Source: CALROG01 sp943369755
GTDB lineage: Bacteria; Pseudomonadota; Gammaproteobacteria; Burkholderiales; Burkholderiaceae_C
Assembly: GCA_943369755.1 (NCBI GenBank)
Contig: CALROG020000020.1
Span: 1-64,000, forward strand
Direction: 5' to 3'
DNA: 64,000 bases
Part shown: piece after piece, positions 1-7,400 of the stretch
Layout of the letters: each line of letters opens with the position of its first letter
How positions within the stretch are numbered: the stretch's first letter is position 1
The notes under the pieces: generated by a model
Database searches by the model: none
Seen by the model: the letters and a program-made list of their open reading frames with translations, nothing else
Told to the model about the DNA's origin: nothing
Made by a program: the position numbers and the translations under genes

Positions 1-120
1 CTCGATCAGCTTGTCCTTGCGCTTGCGGGCCGCCTTTATTTTGGCCATTTCGGCCAGGCGGGCTTCGCCAGTCAGTCGGGGTTGAGTCACGACGCGATCC
101 GGAGTGGTGGTGGCGCTCAT
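1..120 (-). CDS. pstC: phosphate ABC transporter permease PstC, N-terminal fragment
   Basis: Forty codons run from an ATG at 120 off the left edge of the window. They encode a hydrophilic, basic N-terminus (MSATTTPDRV, later KAARKRKDK). This suits the cytoplasmic lead of a PstC permease before its first membrane helix. The position directly downstream of pstS on the same strand is the usual pst order. No transmembrane segment is reached, so the call rests on context. A terminator-like hairpin lies between pstS and this gene and would reduce permease expression relative to the binding protein. Confidence 0.6.
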   Translation of the reverse strand, partial: MSATTTPDRVVTQPRLTGEARLAEMAKIKAARKRKDKLIE

Positions 121-152
121 TTTAGTTTTAGGTGGTTTTGGGGCGTGCCAAG

Positions 153-199
153 CATTAAAAAGCCGGTCTGCAAGCAATCAAAGGCATGCGGACCGGCTT
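153..199 (-). terminator. intercistronic terminator/attenuator between pstS and pstC
   Basis: A 13-bp stem pairs AAGCCGGTCTGCA (160-172) with TGCGGACCGGCTT (187-199), with one wobble-type mismatch and a 14-nt loop. Read leftward it is followed by a short T run (TTTT then AATG). It sits 17 nt past the pstS stop. It should end or thin transcription after pstS, giving excess binding protein over permease, as is common in pst operons. Confidence 0.7.
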
Positions 200-216
200 C
201 TTGGATACCAATAGCC

Positions 217-1212
217 TTACAGGGCAGCTTCGCGCTTCAGGAGTTCGGTGATGGTGATGCCGACTTCATTCTTGCCGCCGAACACTGTCCCTTTTTTGCC
301 CTTGGCAATGTGGTCCAGTGCAGTCTTGTAGGCTTCTGCGGGCAGCGGCACGTACTTGACTTCCTTGGCCATCTTGGAACCTTGGGTCATGTAGAAGTCA
401 ATGAACTTCTTGACTTCAGGCTTGGCCATGGACTTGGCATTCACGTAGATGAAAATCGGGCGGGCCAGCGGCTGGTACGTGCCAGCCAGAACTGTCTGCT
501 CGCTGGGCGACACGGCGGGCTTGCCTTCTTTTTCGACGATCGGCAGGGCCTTGAGCTTGCCGGTGTTCTCGGCGAAGTAGGCATAACCGAAGTAGCCGAT
601 GGCGTTCACGTCGCCGGCCACGCCCTGCACCAGCACATTGTCGTCTTCAGAGGCGGTGAAATCGCCGCGGCTGGACTTGCTCTTGCCCACGATGGCTTCG
701 GTGAAATAGTCGAACGTGCCGGAGTCAGAGCCAGCGCCGAACAGCTTGATCGGCTGGTCAGGCCAGGTGGGGTTGACCTGATTCCAGCGGGTGATCTTGC
801 CTTGGGCAGCCGGCTCCCACATTTTCTTGAGCTCCGCCACGGTGGCTTGCTTGAGCCAAGTGTTGCGGGGGTTTATCACCACGGTCAGCGCATCAAATGC
901 GACAGGGAGTTCATAGTATTCGACGCCGGCGGCCTTGCAATCCTTCATCTCGGAGGCAGAGATGGGTCGCGAAGCGTTGGAAATGTCGGTCTCGGCGCGG
1001 CAGAACTTCTTGAAGCCACCGCCCGTGCCTGACACGCCTACGGTCACTTTAAGGCCCTTATTGGCCTTCTGGAATTCCTCGGCAACGGCCTCAGTCACAG
1101 GGTACACAGTGCTGGAACCGTCAATTTTGACGACTTGGGCCAGCGCAGGCGTGGCGGCCAGGAAAGCCAGCACGGACGTAGCCAGCAGCGATTTGATGGG
1201 GAGAAATTTCAT
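217..1212 (-). CDS. pstS: phosphate-binding periplasmic protein PstS
   Basis: High-affinity phosphate-binding protein that delivers inorganic phosphate to the PstCAB importer in the periplasm. The 331-residue product has a classical signal peptide ending ATPALA near residue 25. The mature start contains KIDGSSTVYPVTEA, the first phosphate-loop motif of the family. GVSGTGGGF near residue 60 and GAGSDSGTF near residue 160 are the other ligand-binding loops. A good ribosome site (GGAAGGA) precedes the ATG. It is the last complete gene of a leftward pst operon and is preceded by a Pho box with a well-placed -10. Family assignment is very secure. Confidence 0.97.
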   Translation of the reverse strand: MKFLPIKSLLATSVLAFLAATPALAQVVKIDGSSTVYPVTEAVAEEFQKANKGLKVTVGVSGTGGGFKKFCRAETDISNASRPISASEMKDCKAAGVEYYELPVAFDALTVVINPRNTWLKQATVAELKKMWEPAAQGKITRWNQVNPTWPDQPIKLFGAGSDSGTFDYFTEAIVGKSKSSRGDFTASEDDNVLVQGVAGDVNAIGYFGYAYFAENTGKLKALPIVEKEGKPAVSPSEQTVLAGTYQPLARPIFIYVNAKSMAKPEVKKFIDFYMTQGSKMAKEVKYVPLPAEAYKTALDHIAKGKKGTVFGGKNEVGITITELLKREAAL

Positions 1213-1257
1213 GGAGTTTCCTTCCGGGTGAATCGGGATTGATTCGGGGTTTAACGG

Positions 1258-1291
1258 ACTTTATGTCTGTTGTATGACGTTTTCATGACAA
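1258..1291 (-). promoter_or_regulatory. Pho box and -10 for pstS
   Basis: Read leftward the site contains TTGTCAT, then ACGTCAT, then AGACAT, with repeat starts at 1290, 1279 and 1268 (exact 11-bp steps). This matches the PhoB consensus of tandem CTGTCAT-type heptamers. Ten bases after the second repeat lies TAAAGT (1263-1258), a plausible -10, and the pstS ATG is 45 nt further on. This is the best-formed Pho promoter in the window and a reference for the others. Confidence 0.85.
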
Positions 1292-1309
1292 TCAACCAAA
1301 CGCCTGGAT

Positions 1310-1618
1310 TCAGGCGATCTTGCAATTCTTCAGCACTGTCTTGCCGTTGTGCACCAGTTCGGTGACCGGGCCTTGCGTCATCAGCTTCCAGCCGTCAGCT
1401 TCGTACACGCCGCCTTCCTTACGGTCCAACTCGTAGCCGCCTTCGTAGCGCACGCGCACCGTGGAGCCATCGGCCGAGGCGCGGGCCATCAGACGCTTGC
1501 CGCCGTCGCAGTTGTAAGAAACAAATTCACCGGCCTTCATGCCAGCAGGGATGGATTGGGTGGAGGCGCAGCCAGCCAGGGCGAGAGCAGCGGTGGCGAT
1601 AAGGATTGCGATTTTCAT
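1310..1618 (-). CDS. small lipoprotein, MliC/PliC-like
   Basis: A 102-residue protein with a lipoprotein signal (MKIAILIATAALALAGC, lipobox LAGC, lipidated Cys17). The mature part resembles the MliC fold of membrane lysozyme inhibitors: SYNCDGG near the start, short beta-strand-like segments with YEGGYEL, and a final Cys (LKNCK) able to pair with the first. The start was chosen at the lipoprotein signal. An upstream in-frame extension would run through the promoter. It lies between pstS and the kinase operon and has its own four-repeat Pho box, so phosphate-starvation control is likely. Inhibition of lysozyme is inferred from fold resemblance only. Confidence 0.65.
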   Translation of the reverse strand: MKIAILIATAALALAGCASTQSIPAGMKAGEFVSYNCDGGKRLMARASADGSTVRVRYEGGYELDRKEGGVYEADGWKLMTQGPVTELVHNGKTVLKNCKIA

Positions 1619-1666
1619 CTTCAAAGACTCCAGTTGTAAGAACTCGGCCAAGTCTGGTTGCAGACC

Positions 1667-1706
1667 ATGACAACGGCGTGACAGTCCTATAAAGATGTCA
1701 TGACAA
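1667..1706 (-). promoter_or_regulatory. four-repeat Pho box upstream of the MliC-like lipoprotein
   Basis: Leftward repeats TGTCAT (from 1705), CTTTAT (1694), TGTCAC (1683) and TGTCAT (1672) are spaced exactly 11 bp apart, which is two adjacent Pho boxes. The last repeat ends 48 nt before the lipoprotein ATG. CAGACT (1656-1651) sits ten bases downstream as a weak -10. The array lies in the short gap after the CheX-like gene. Confidence 0.75.
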
Positions 1707-1712
1707 AACACT

Positions 1713-2183
1713 TCAGGCGCGGGCCATACGCACGACCAGGTGCGCCTCGTACCGGTCCCACAGCATGGGTATGACAAACGGTGCCGCCTGCAGGCCGTCG
1801 GCTGCCGGCCGCTGGCTGGGCTGGATCACCCGTGGCGGCGAAATGTCCATGGCCTCACCAAAATGTCGGCGGGCGTAACCTGACATCTGGTTGGCTATTT
1901 CGCCCACGATGTCGCGGTGACTGGCCTCGGAGTAGTCCCGCTCACCCATCTTCAACAGCACATGCGACAGCAACCCGCGCGGCGCGGAAAACGCCACACT
2001 GCCACGGTACTTGCCCTTGAGTTCAATCAGCCCCTGGAAGTCGTTCCACACTGCTATTTCATCCGACTGCAACAGGTACGCGGTGCGTACCGACGCCTTG
2101 CTGCCCGTCGTGGCCTGGAAAAACGCCGTGGCCGCATCCGAGAAAATCTTGATGTCTTCAGCCTTCAGGCGGGATGCGGTCAT
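1713..2183 (-). CDS. CheX-like chemotaxis phosphatase
   Basis: A 156-residue protein with the CheC/CheX/FliY-type phosphatase signature. An acidic-Asn helix, DIVGEIANQMSGYARRHFG near residues 90-110, carries the Glu and Asn expected to insert into a CheY active site. The family dephosphorylates CheY-P in the cytoplasm. It overlaps the upstream cheY by four bases (ATGA) and forms the last gene of a kinase-CheY-CheX unit, so its substrate is most likely the adjacent receiver. No other chemotaxis genes are nearby. Confidence 0.75.
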   Translation of the reverse strand: MTASRLKAEDIKIFSDAATAFFQATTGSKASVRTAYLLQSDEIAVWNDFQGLIELKGKYRGSVAFSAPRGLLSHVLLKMGERDYSEASHRDIVGEIANQMSGYARRHFGEAMDISPPRVIQPSQRPAADGLQAAPFVIPMLWDRYEAHLVVRMARA

Positions 2184-2554
2184 TCCATCAGCTCCCTCAG
2201 GCTTTCCACCAGTTGCTCGTCTGAAAACGGCTTGAGCAGAAACCCATGGGCACCGCGCGTCATGGCCTTGAGCGCGGTTGCGCGGTCACTCAGGGCAGAC
2301 ACTACAAGTACGCGGGACTCAGGCACTATGGTGCGCAGTGCTTCCAGGCATTCAGGACCATCCATACGGGGCATGGTCAAGTCCATGGTCACAAAGTCGG
2401 GCCGATGGCGCTGGGCCTGCTCCACGGCTTCGAGGCCATCAGCCGCCTGAGCAACTACGGTCAGGCCTTCCAGTCGAACATCGGTGGCAAGCCGCGAAAT
2501 GCGGTTTCTGAAAACGAGCGAGTCGTCAACGACCATCAGGCTGCGTGGTTTCAT
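2180..2554 (-). CDS. CheY-type single-domain response regulator
   Basis: A 124-residue stand-alone receiver domain. It has the acidic pair MVVDDS near the start, the phospho-acceptor Asp in VTMDLTMPRMDG, a conserved Ser in VVSALS, and the Lys-Pro pair near the end (FLLKPF). It has no output domain, so it should act by protein contact like CheY. It overlaps the kinase gene upstream and the CheX-like gene downstream by ATGA junctions. This indicates translational coupling and matched stoichiometry. Confidence 0.88.
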   Translation of the reverse strand: MKPRSLMVVDDSLVFRNRISRLATDVRLEGLTVVAQAADGLEAVEQAQRHRPDFVTMDLTMPRMDGPECLEALRTIVPESRVLVVSALSDRATALKAMTRGAHGFLLKPFSDEQLVESLRELME

Positions 2555-4590
2555 GCGGCTGCCTGGAACTGAAGTACGAAACGCGTGTAGCTTTTGGGGT
2601 GTGTCATCACGCGCAGTTTGGCTCCCGCTTTTTCGACGATCTGGCGTACCAACGCGAGGCCGACGCCCCGTCCCGCGTGCTCGGTCACTTCTGTCGCGGT
2701 GGAAAAGTTGGGATCGAAGATCATGCCCAGCACCTGCGAATCAGAAAATCCAGCGACATCGGGGCGAAGTTGCTCTGCGCGGCGCCTGACCGTCGGCACT
2801 TCGATACCGCGGCCGTCGTCGCTCAACGTCACCTCAATCTGGCCATCGTGCCGGTGGTCGATCTCAAGCTTCAGTTCGCCAACGGGGGACTTCCCCTGGC
2901 TTTGCCGTTCGTCTGGCAGCTCGATCCCATGAACCACAGCGTTACGCACCAACTGGGGCAAGGCCTCCCTGAGCACTGCAGTCACACGATCGGGCAACGA
3001 CGCATCGGCAAACTGTGCAGTCAGTCGAACCCGCTTGCCAAGTGATTGTGCGACCCGCTCGGACAGCGAACGCAGATTTCCCACCATGGCGTCCAGCAGC
3101 TGGGAGGGCTCTGCTGGCATGCCGCCCGCAAAGCGGCCCAGGCGCTCAAACACGCGATGCAAGCGCTCCACCTGATCCTGCACACGTGAAAGCTCAAACA
3201 CCACGGGAATCAGGTCTTCCCCGGCCAGGTCCTTGCGCTCGTGAAGGGGCGCCAGCACGGTCTCCATCAAATGGGCCTGCCTCGAGACCGCCGTCAGGCT
3301 CAAGGCCGCGCCCTCGCCCTTGATGCCATGGATGGAGCGTGCGGCCTCGTCCACCAATTCCCGGTATGCCGCCGGGCTTCGGCCCACGTCGCGCATGGCC
3401 TGATTCAGGTCTGCCAGCTTCGAACGCGCACCGACCAAAAAATCCTGTAGCAGCACAGGCTCCTGCTCCAGCACGCGGACCAAGTCTTCCACGTCGCTCT
3501 TGGCCGCTTCCTGGCTGGCCGCAAGCTCCCGCTCAAGCTGCACGCGCTGCGTCACGTCAAAAACAGTGACCAGAAGTTCCTTGATCTCGGCACCCTCGCG
3601 AACCTGCGTGATCTGGAATGTCACGAAGCGCGACGCCCCGCCCTGCCCCTGCGGTGGGTTGATCTGGACATCCTTCAAAGGATCCAGCTGGGTTAGCAAC
3701 GTTGGCTTGACTTTGGGGTCAAACAGCAGGCCCAGAAAGCTCGCGGCTTCTTCTGCGCGTTCGACACTTAACATGCTACGCAACAAGGCACCGAAGTCCT
3801 CACCGGGGCGAACCTCACGCATGAACAACTTGTGGATGGAGGCCGAAAACTGCGTACCCACGGTACCGTCTGCGCGAACCAGCATGAGACCTTCACTAAC
3901 TGTGTTCAAAATGTCCTCGGTCTCGCGTCTGGCCGACTCCGCAACACGGTCACTCGCGTTCAGGCGGCGCAGGAACTTGAAGACAATGTACACAAAGTTG
4001 ATCAGTGCCAGCACGATGGCAATCACCTGAATCTGCCGCATGCGATTGGTTTTGGTGTTGGCTGCAGATTCCACGCCCTGGGCCAGGTCGTCGGCAAAAC
4101 CCATGAGCCGAATGTTGCGCGCCACGGCCTTGTTCACGGCAATTTCGGTATCTTCGAGGCTGGGCTCGTTGGTGGCGATTACGGTCTTGATTGAATCTTC
4201 CAACGGCCCCCATTCGCGCTCTACACGCGCGGTGGCGTCCCGCAATGTGGCTGGGTCGAGGCCGAATGCAGTGAACTCAATGTCCTGGCCCAGAGACCCC
4301 TTGAGGTTACCCAGCGCCTGCACAAAGCCGGCATGGCCCTGCGTCAGTTGAGCCATGCTGGTCTGGATCGGCAACTCGCCCTTGCGCTCCACCTGCAAGG
4401 TCAGCAGCGCCTTGGTCATTTGCTGGGTCAGGGTGCGCAACTCACCGGCTGAATTGATTCGGCTGGCATCTCGCTCCAGCTGGATGGAGGCAAAAAAATT
4501 GAAAGAAAGGATGCCCAAGTCGAGCACGATGAACAGCAGAATGGCGAACAGCAGATCGCGGTATTTGCCCAACCCGAATGACAGTTTCAT
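2551..4590 (-). CDS. membrane-bound CheA-like histidine kinase with PilJ-type sensor and HPt domain
   Basis: A 679-residue sensor kinase. A membrane helix at about 12-35 and another at 187-207 flank a periplasmic region that begins with a PilJ/type IV pilus transducer-like segment (NSAGELRTLTQQMTKAL, 46-62). A PAS-like region follows at about 225-350. It has an HPt domain with phospho-acceptor His421 (SIHGIKGEG) and a CheA-type ATPase: N-box LPQLVRNAVVHG at 544-555, DDGRGI near 591 and GRGVGLALV at 640. There is no DHp domain, so phosphate should flow through HPt to the adjacent CheY. It lacks the CheW-like domain of true CheA. A Pho-box-like array lies 34-60 nt upstream. Confidence 0.85.
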   Translation of the reverse strand: MKLSFGLGKYRDLLFAILLFIVLDLGILSFNFFASIQLERDASRINSAGELRTLTQQMTKALLTLQVERKGELPIQTSMAQLTQGHAGFVQALGNLKGSLGQDIEFTAFGLDPATLRDATARVEREWGPLEDSIKTVIATNEPSLEDTEIAVNKAVARNIRLMGFADDLAQGVESAANTKTNRMRQIQVIAIVLALINFVYIVFKFLRRLNASDRVAESARRETEDILNTVSEGLMLVRADGTVGTQFSASIHKLFMREVRPGEDFGALLRSMLSVERAEEAASFLGLLFDPKVKPTLLTQLDPLKDVQINPPQGQGGASRFVTFQITQVREGAEIKELLVTVFDVTQRVQLERELAASQEAAKSDVEDLVRVLEQEPVLLQDFLVGARSKLADLNQAMRDVGRSPAAYRELVDEAARSIHGIKGEGAALSLTAVSRQAHLMETVLAPLHERKDLAGEDLIPVVFELSRVQDQVERLHRVFERLGRFAGGMPAEPSQLLDAMVGNLRSLSERVAQSLGKRVRLTAQFADASLPDRVTAVLREALPQLVRNAVVHGIELPDERQSQGKSPVGELKLEIDHRHDGQIEVTLSDDGRGIEVPTVRRRAEQLRPDVAGFSDSQVLGMIFDPNFSTATEVTEHAGRGVGLALVRQIVEKAGAKLRVMTHPKSYTRFVLQFQAAA

Positions 4591-4623
4591 GATGGCGTCA
4601 TATGTTTTTGAGAGGCTAGTGTG

Positions 4624-4650
4624 TTGACAGGCGATGACGGGCGTATGACA
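4624..4650 (-). promoter_or_regulatory. Pho-box-like array upstream of the CheA-like kinase operon
   Basis: Leftward repeats TGTCAT (from 4650), CGTCAT (4639) and TGTCAA (4629) are spaced 11 and 10 bp. TAGCCT (4618-4613) is a possible -10. The orientation points to the kinase-CheY-CheX operon (ATG at 4590) rather than to ppx on the other strand. The last spacing is one base short, so the call is less certain than for pstS. Confidence 0.6.
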
Positions 4651-4742
4651 TGGGGGCAGTACTCATAAAACCAGGTCTGGCTGTGCGGCGTGGGCAAGCC
4701 GCACGCCAGTGCTATGCTGGACCGAAAACCACAACACCCGAC

Positions 4743-6233
4743 ATGCAAAACGGCACCCGTCTCGCCGCTGTGGACCTGGGCTCCAACAGCTTTCGCCTTG
4801 AAATTGGCCGCCTGGATCACGGCCAGATCCACCGAACCGAATACTTGAAAGAAACCGTGCGCCAGGGCAACGGCCTGGACGCCGAGCGCAACCTCACGCC
4901 CGAGGCCATGCAGCGCGGCTGGGACTGCCTGGCCCGCTTTGGCGAGCGGCTGGCCGGCTTTCGGCGCGCGCAGGTACGGGCGGTGGCGACGCAAACCCTT
5001 CGTGAAGCCCGTAACCGGGATGAGTTTCTTGCCCGCGCCAGTGAGGTGCTGGGCTTCCCAATCGACGTGATTTCGGGTCGCGAAGAGGCACGCCTGATTT
5101 ACCTCGGCGTGGCCCACCTGCTGCCGCAAAACGACGAACGCCGCCTGGTGGTAGACATTGGCGGCCGTTCGACCGAACTGATCCTTGGCCACGGGCTGGA
5201 CGCCCGGGTAATGGAAAGCTACCGCGTGGGCAGCGTGGCTTGGTCGATGAAGTACTTTGCCGAGGGGCAATTCACCCCGCATGCCTTTCAGATGGCCGAG
5301 ATTGCCGCCAAGGCCCTGCTGGACGAAGCGCTCAGCGTTTATCGCCCGGACCAATGGGACGTGGCCTACGGTTCGTCTGGCACCATCGGCGCGGTGGGCG
5401 ATGTGCTGGCCGGTGCAGGCTGGCCCGCTCACACCGTCAGCCGCGATGGGCTTGACTGGTTGCAGGACCAACTGATGACAGCGGGCAGCGCCAGCCGGGT
5501 CCGCCTGGACGGCCTGAAGGAAGATCGACGCGCCGTGATCGGGGGGGGGTTGAGCGTGTTGCGCGCCGTGTTTGAGTTATTGAACATTCAAGAAATGCAG
5601 GCCGCGCAGGGTGCTTTGCGCCATGGTGTGCTGTACGACCTGCTGGACCGCGAGCAAGGCAACAGTGACGTGCGTTCCGCCACCGTGCAACGCCTTGCCA
5701 GCAAATTTGACGTGGATGCCGGCCAGGCCCAGCGCGTGAGCAAGGTTGCGGGCCACCTGCTGCGCGAGCTGCACACCAGTGAGGCGGTTGGCGACACCGA
5801 ACGGGCCCAACGCAAATTGCGCTGGGCCGCGCAGCTGCACGAGGTTGGCAGCCTGATTTCCCACAGCGACTATCACAAGCACGGGGCCTACATTCTTGAC
5901 AACGCCGACGCACCAGGCTTTGCCCTGACCGAGCTGCACCGCCTGAGCCTGCTGGTGCTGGGCCACCGCGGCAAACTGCGCAAACTCGATGCCGACTACA
6001 GCGACGTGATGTTTGTGCAGCAACTCATTTGCCTGCGCCTCGCGGTCATTCTTTGCCACGCCAGGCGTGACCCCGACCTCAAAGGCCTGCAAATTGAAAG
6101 CGACCTGCAGGCGCAAACCATCACCCTGCACTGCCGCCCCGACTGGGCGGCCGCCTACCCGCAGTCGGCCCACCTGCTGCGCGAAGAAGTGGTGGCCTGG
6201 CAGAAAACGCCCTGGGCGCTCGTTTTGGGCTGA
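4743..6233 (+). CDS. ppx: exopolyphosphatase (Ppx/GppA family)
   Basis: Cytoplasmic enzyme that removes terminal phosphates from polyphosphate (or the 5'-phosphate of pppGpp). The 496-residue product has the two actin-fold phosphate motifs: AAVDLGSNSFRLEIG at about 8-22 and VVDIGGRSTELILG at about 135-148. The C-terminal half is HD-like (AAQLHEVGSLISHSDYHKHG). The ATG at 4743 begins directly before the first motif. An upstream in-frame ATG at 4650 would add an unconserved leader. It is divergent from the kinase operon and near ppk, so both arms of polyP turnover are within 5 kb. A run of nine G (5541-5549) encodes IGGG in a conserved loop. Confidence 0.93.
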   Translation: MQNGTRLAAVDLGSNSFRLEIGRLDHGQIHRTEYLKETVRQGNGLDAERNLTPEAMQRGWDCLARFGERLAGFRRAQVRAVATQTLREARNRDEFLARASEVLGFPIDVISGREEARLIYLGVAHLLPQNDERRLVVDIGGRSTELILGHGLDARVMESYRVGSVAWSMKYFAEGQFTPHAFQMAEIAAKALLDEALSVYRPDQWDVAYGSSGTIGAVGDVLAGAGWPAHTVSRDGLDWLQDQLMTAGSASRVRLDGLKEDRRAVIGGGLSVLRAVFELLNIQEMQAAQGALRHGVLYDLLDREQGNSDVRSATVQRLASKFDVDAGQAQRVSKVAGHLLRELHTSEAVGDTERAQRKLRWAAQLHEVGSLISHSDYHKHGAYILDNADAPGFALTELHRLSLLVLGHRGKLRKLDADYSDVMFVQQLICLRLAVILCHARRDPDLKGLQIESDLQAQTITLHCRPDWAAAYPQSAHLLREEVVAWQKTPWALVLG

Positions 6234-6311
6234 GTTGCACGCTGCCGGCATTGGGTGTCCGCAGGCCCGGTTCTTGCGGCACCAGCTAGCCCGCAACTAT
6301 TTGCACAACTC

Positions 6312-6662
6312 ATGAACCCCGAACGCATCTTCGCCAGCAGCGCTTACTTGCAGCCCAGCGATGGCGAACCCATCCGATCCGTCATCACACAATCTGCGCA
6401 CGCCACCGTGGTGGCCTGGTACGTGAAGCCCGGCCAGCGCATTGCCGCACATGTGCACCCCCACGGGCAGGACGCCTGGACGATGCTTTCAGGCACGGGT
6501 GACTACCAGCTCGACGCCGCTGGCAGCACCCGCCAGATCAGCGCAGGCGACGTGGCCGTCGCCCACACCGGTGAGGTTCATGGCGTGTTCAACAGTGGCC
6601 AGGTGCCTTTGGTGTTTATCTCGGTGGTAACGCCCTTGGAAGCTGGCTACCAGCCGCTTTAA
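6312..6662 (+). CDS. small cupin-domain protein
   Basis: A 116-residue single-domain cupin. Motif 1 is HVHPHGQDAW with histidines set to bind a metal. The middle contains LSGTGDYQ, and motif 2 is GDVAVAHTGEVHGVF with a further His. Such proteins bind a divalent metal and act as small dioxygenases, isomerases or ligand sensors. No substrate can be assigned. The ATG at 6312 gives a standard cupin start, and a longer in-frame extension from an upstream codon is not supported. It follows ppx by 78 nt on the same strand and may be cotranscribed with it. Confidence 0.75.
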   Translation: MNPERIFASSAYLQPSDGEPIRSVITQSAHATVVAWYVKPGQRIAAHVHPHGQDAWTMLSGTGDYQLDAAGSTRQISAGDVAVAHTGEVHGVFNSGQVPLVFISVVTPLEAGYQPL

Positions 6663-6706
6663 ACATCACGGGCGGGCGTCGCCAAAAGGCTCGTCATCAA
6701 CCGGAA

Positions 6707-6724
6707 ACTTCACAGCGCTGTCAT
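6707..6724 (+). promoter_or_regulatory. possible single Pho box
   Basis: ACTTCAC (6707-6713), a 4-bp spacer and CTGTCAT (6718-6724) give one 11-bp-spaced pair, 43 nt before the next ATG. The first half is a weak match. In a region full of better boxes this is suggestive only. Confidence 0.35.
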
Positions 6725-6766
6725 GCGGGTGCGGTGTACTTGCAGCATCGACTCAGGGAGTAAGCA

Positions 6767-7309
6767 ATGCTGCTGCAACGAACCGAAAAGGCCCGCGACG
6801 AACTTCGCCCCGGCAGCCGCTCGCTGGGTGTGCGCGAGCGCAGCTTGCTGCTGCTGGCTGATGGCAACAAGTCGTTGCTGGACATGAATACCCTGTTTGA
6901 CGGGCAGGCCGGGCCGATCGTGCTGGACCTGGTGCGCCGGGGTTACCTGCAGGCGCAGCAGGCAGCGCAACCGGCGCAATTGCCACGGCCGCACGCTGCG
7001 CCAGCGCCTGTTGTTGCGCCGGTTGCCGCGCCACCGCTAGCGGGATCGACCGACGGGTTTGAAGGCAAACGCTCGCTGGCAACCACCCGGATGTTCCTGT
7101 TTGACATGTGCGAGCGAATGTTTGCACGGCGCGACCCGCTGTTGGCCGAGCGCTTTCGCGAAGCATTGCGCAACGCCAAAGACCGCGAATCCATGCTGGC
7201 CGCAAGCCGGGAGATGCTGGCCGAAATTGAGGCGGTCGCCGGCCCCGAGCGGGCAGACTCGATCAGCGAACGCATTGCAATGCTGCTGCCACCGGAGGTG
7301 GTCAGCTGA
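6767..7309 (+). CDS. hypothetical protein with proline/alanine-rich linker
   Basis: I do not recognise this 180-residue protein. A clear ribosome site (GGGAG) precedes the ATG. Residues 1-62 are a compact alpha-helical segment (SRSLGVRERSLLLLADGNKS) that resembles a small winged-helix-like or regulatory fold. Residues 63-90 are a Pro/Ala-rich linker. Residues 95-180 are an all-helical region rich in Arg and Glu (MFLFDMCERMFARRD). There is no signal peptide or membrane helix, so it is probably cytoplasmic. It lies between the cupin and an RHH-type protein gene. A weak Pho-box-like pair precedes it. Confidence 0.7.
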   Translation: MLLQRTEKARDELRPGSRSLGVRERSLLLLADGNKSLLDMNTLFDGQAGPIVLDLVRRGYLQAQQAAQPAQLPRPHAAPAPVVAPVAAPPLAGSTDGFEGKRSLATTRMFLFDMCERMFARRDPLLAERFREALRNAKDRESMLAASREMLAEIEAVAGPERADSISERIAMLLPPEVVS

Positions 7310-7354
7310 GCGCAGCCGCGCTGCCGATTCGCGCCAGGCTTCACGCTTTTCAGT

Positions 7355-7381
7355 AAACGGTATAAACTATATAAACCGTTT
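7355..7381. promoter_or_regulatory. palindromic operator-like site with -10 element
   Basis: AAACGGT (7355-7361) and ACCGTTT (7375-7381) form a perfect 7-bp inverted repeat around an AT-only centre (ATAAACTATATAA). TATAAACT within it could be a -10. The site lies 20 nt before the ATG of the RHH-like gene, a typical place for an autoregulatory operator of a ribbon-helix-helix dimer. Confidence 0.6.
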
Positions 7382-7400
7382 ATTGAAAGGATTGAATCCA

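Noticed and set aside
82..1032. A 316-codon frame opposite pstS
   Set aside because: Low-complexity His/Gly/Leu-rich translation with no family features. It is the mirror of pstS.
4624..4652. TTGACA read as a -35 for ppx on the plus strand
   Set aside because: No -10 at 16-18 bp. The repeats fit a leftward Pho box better.
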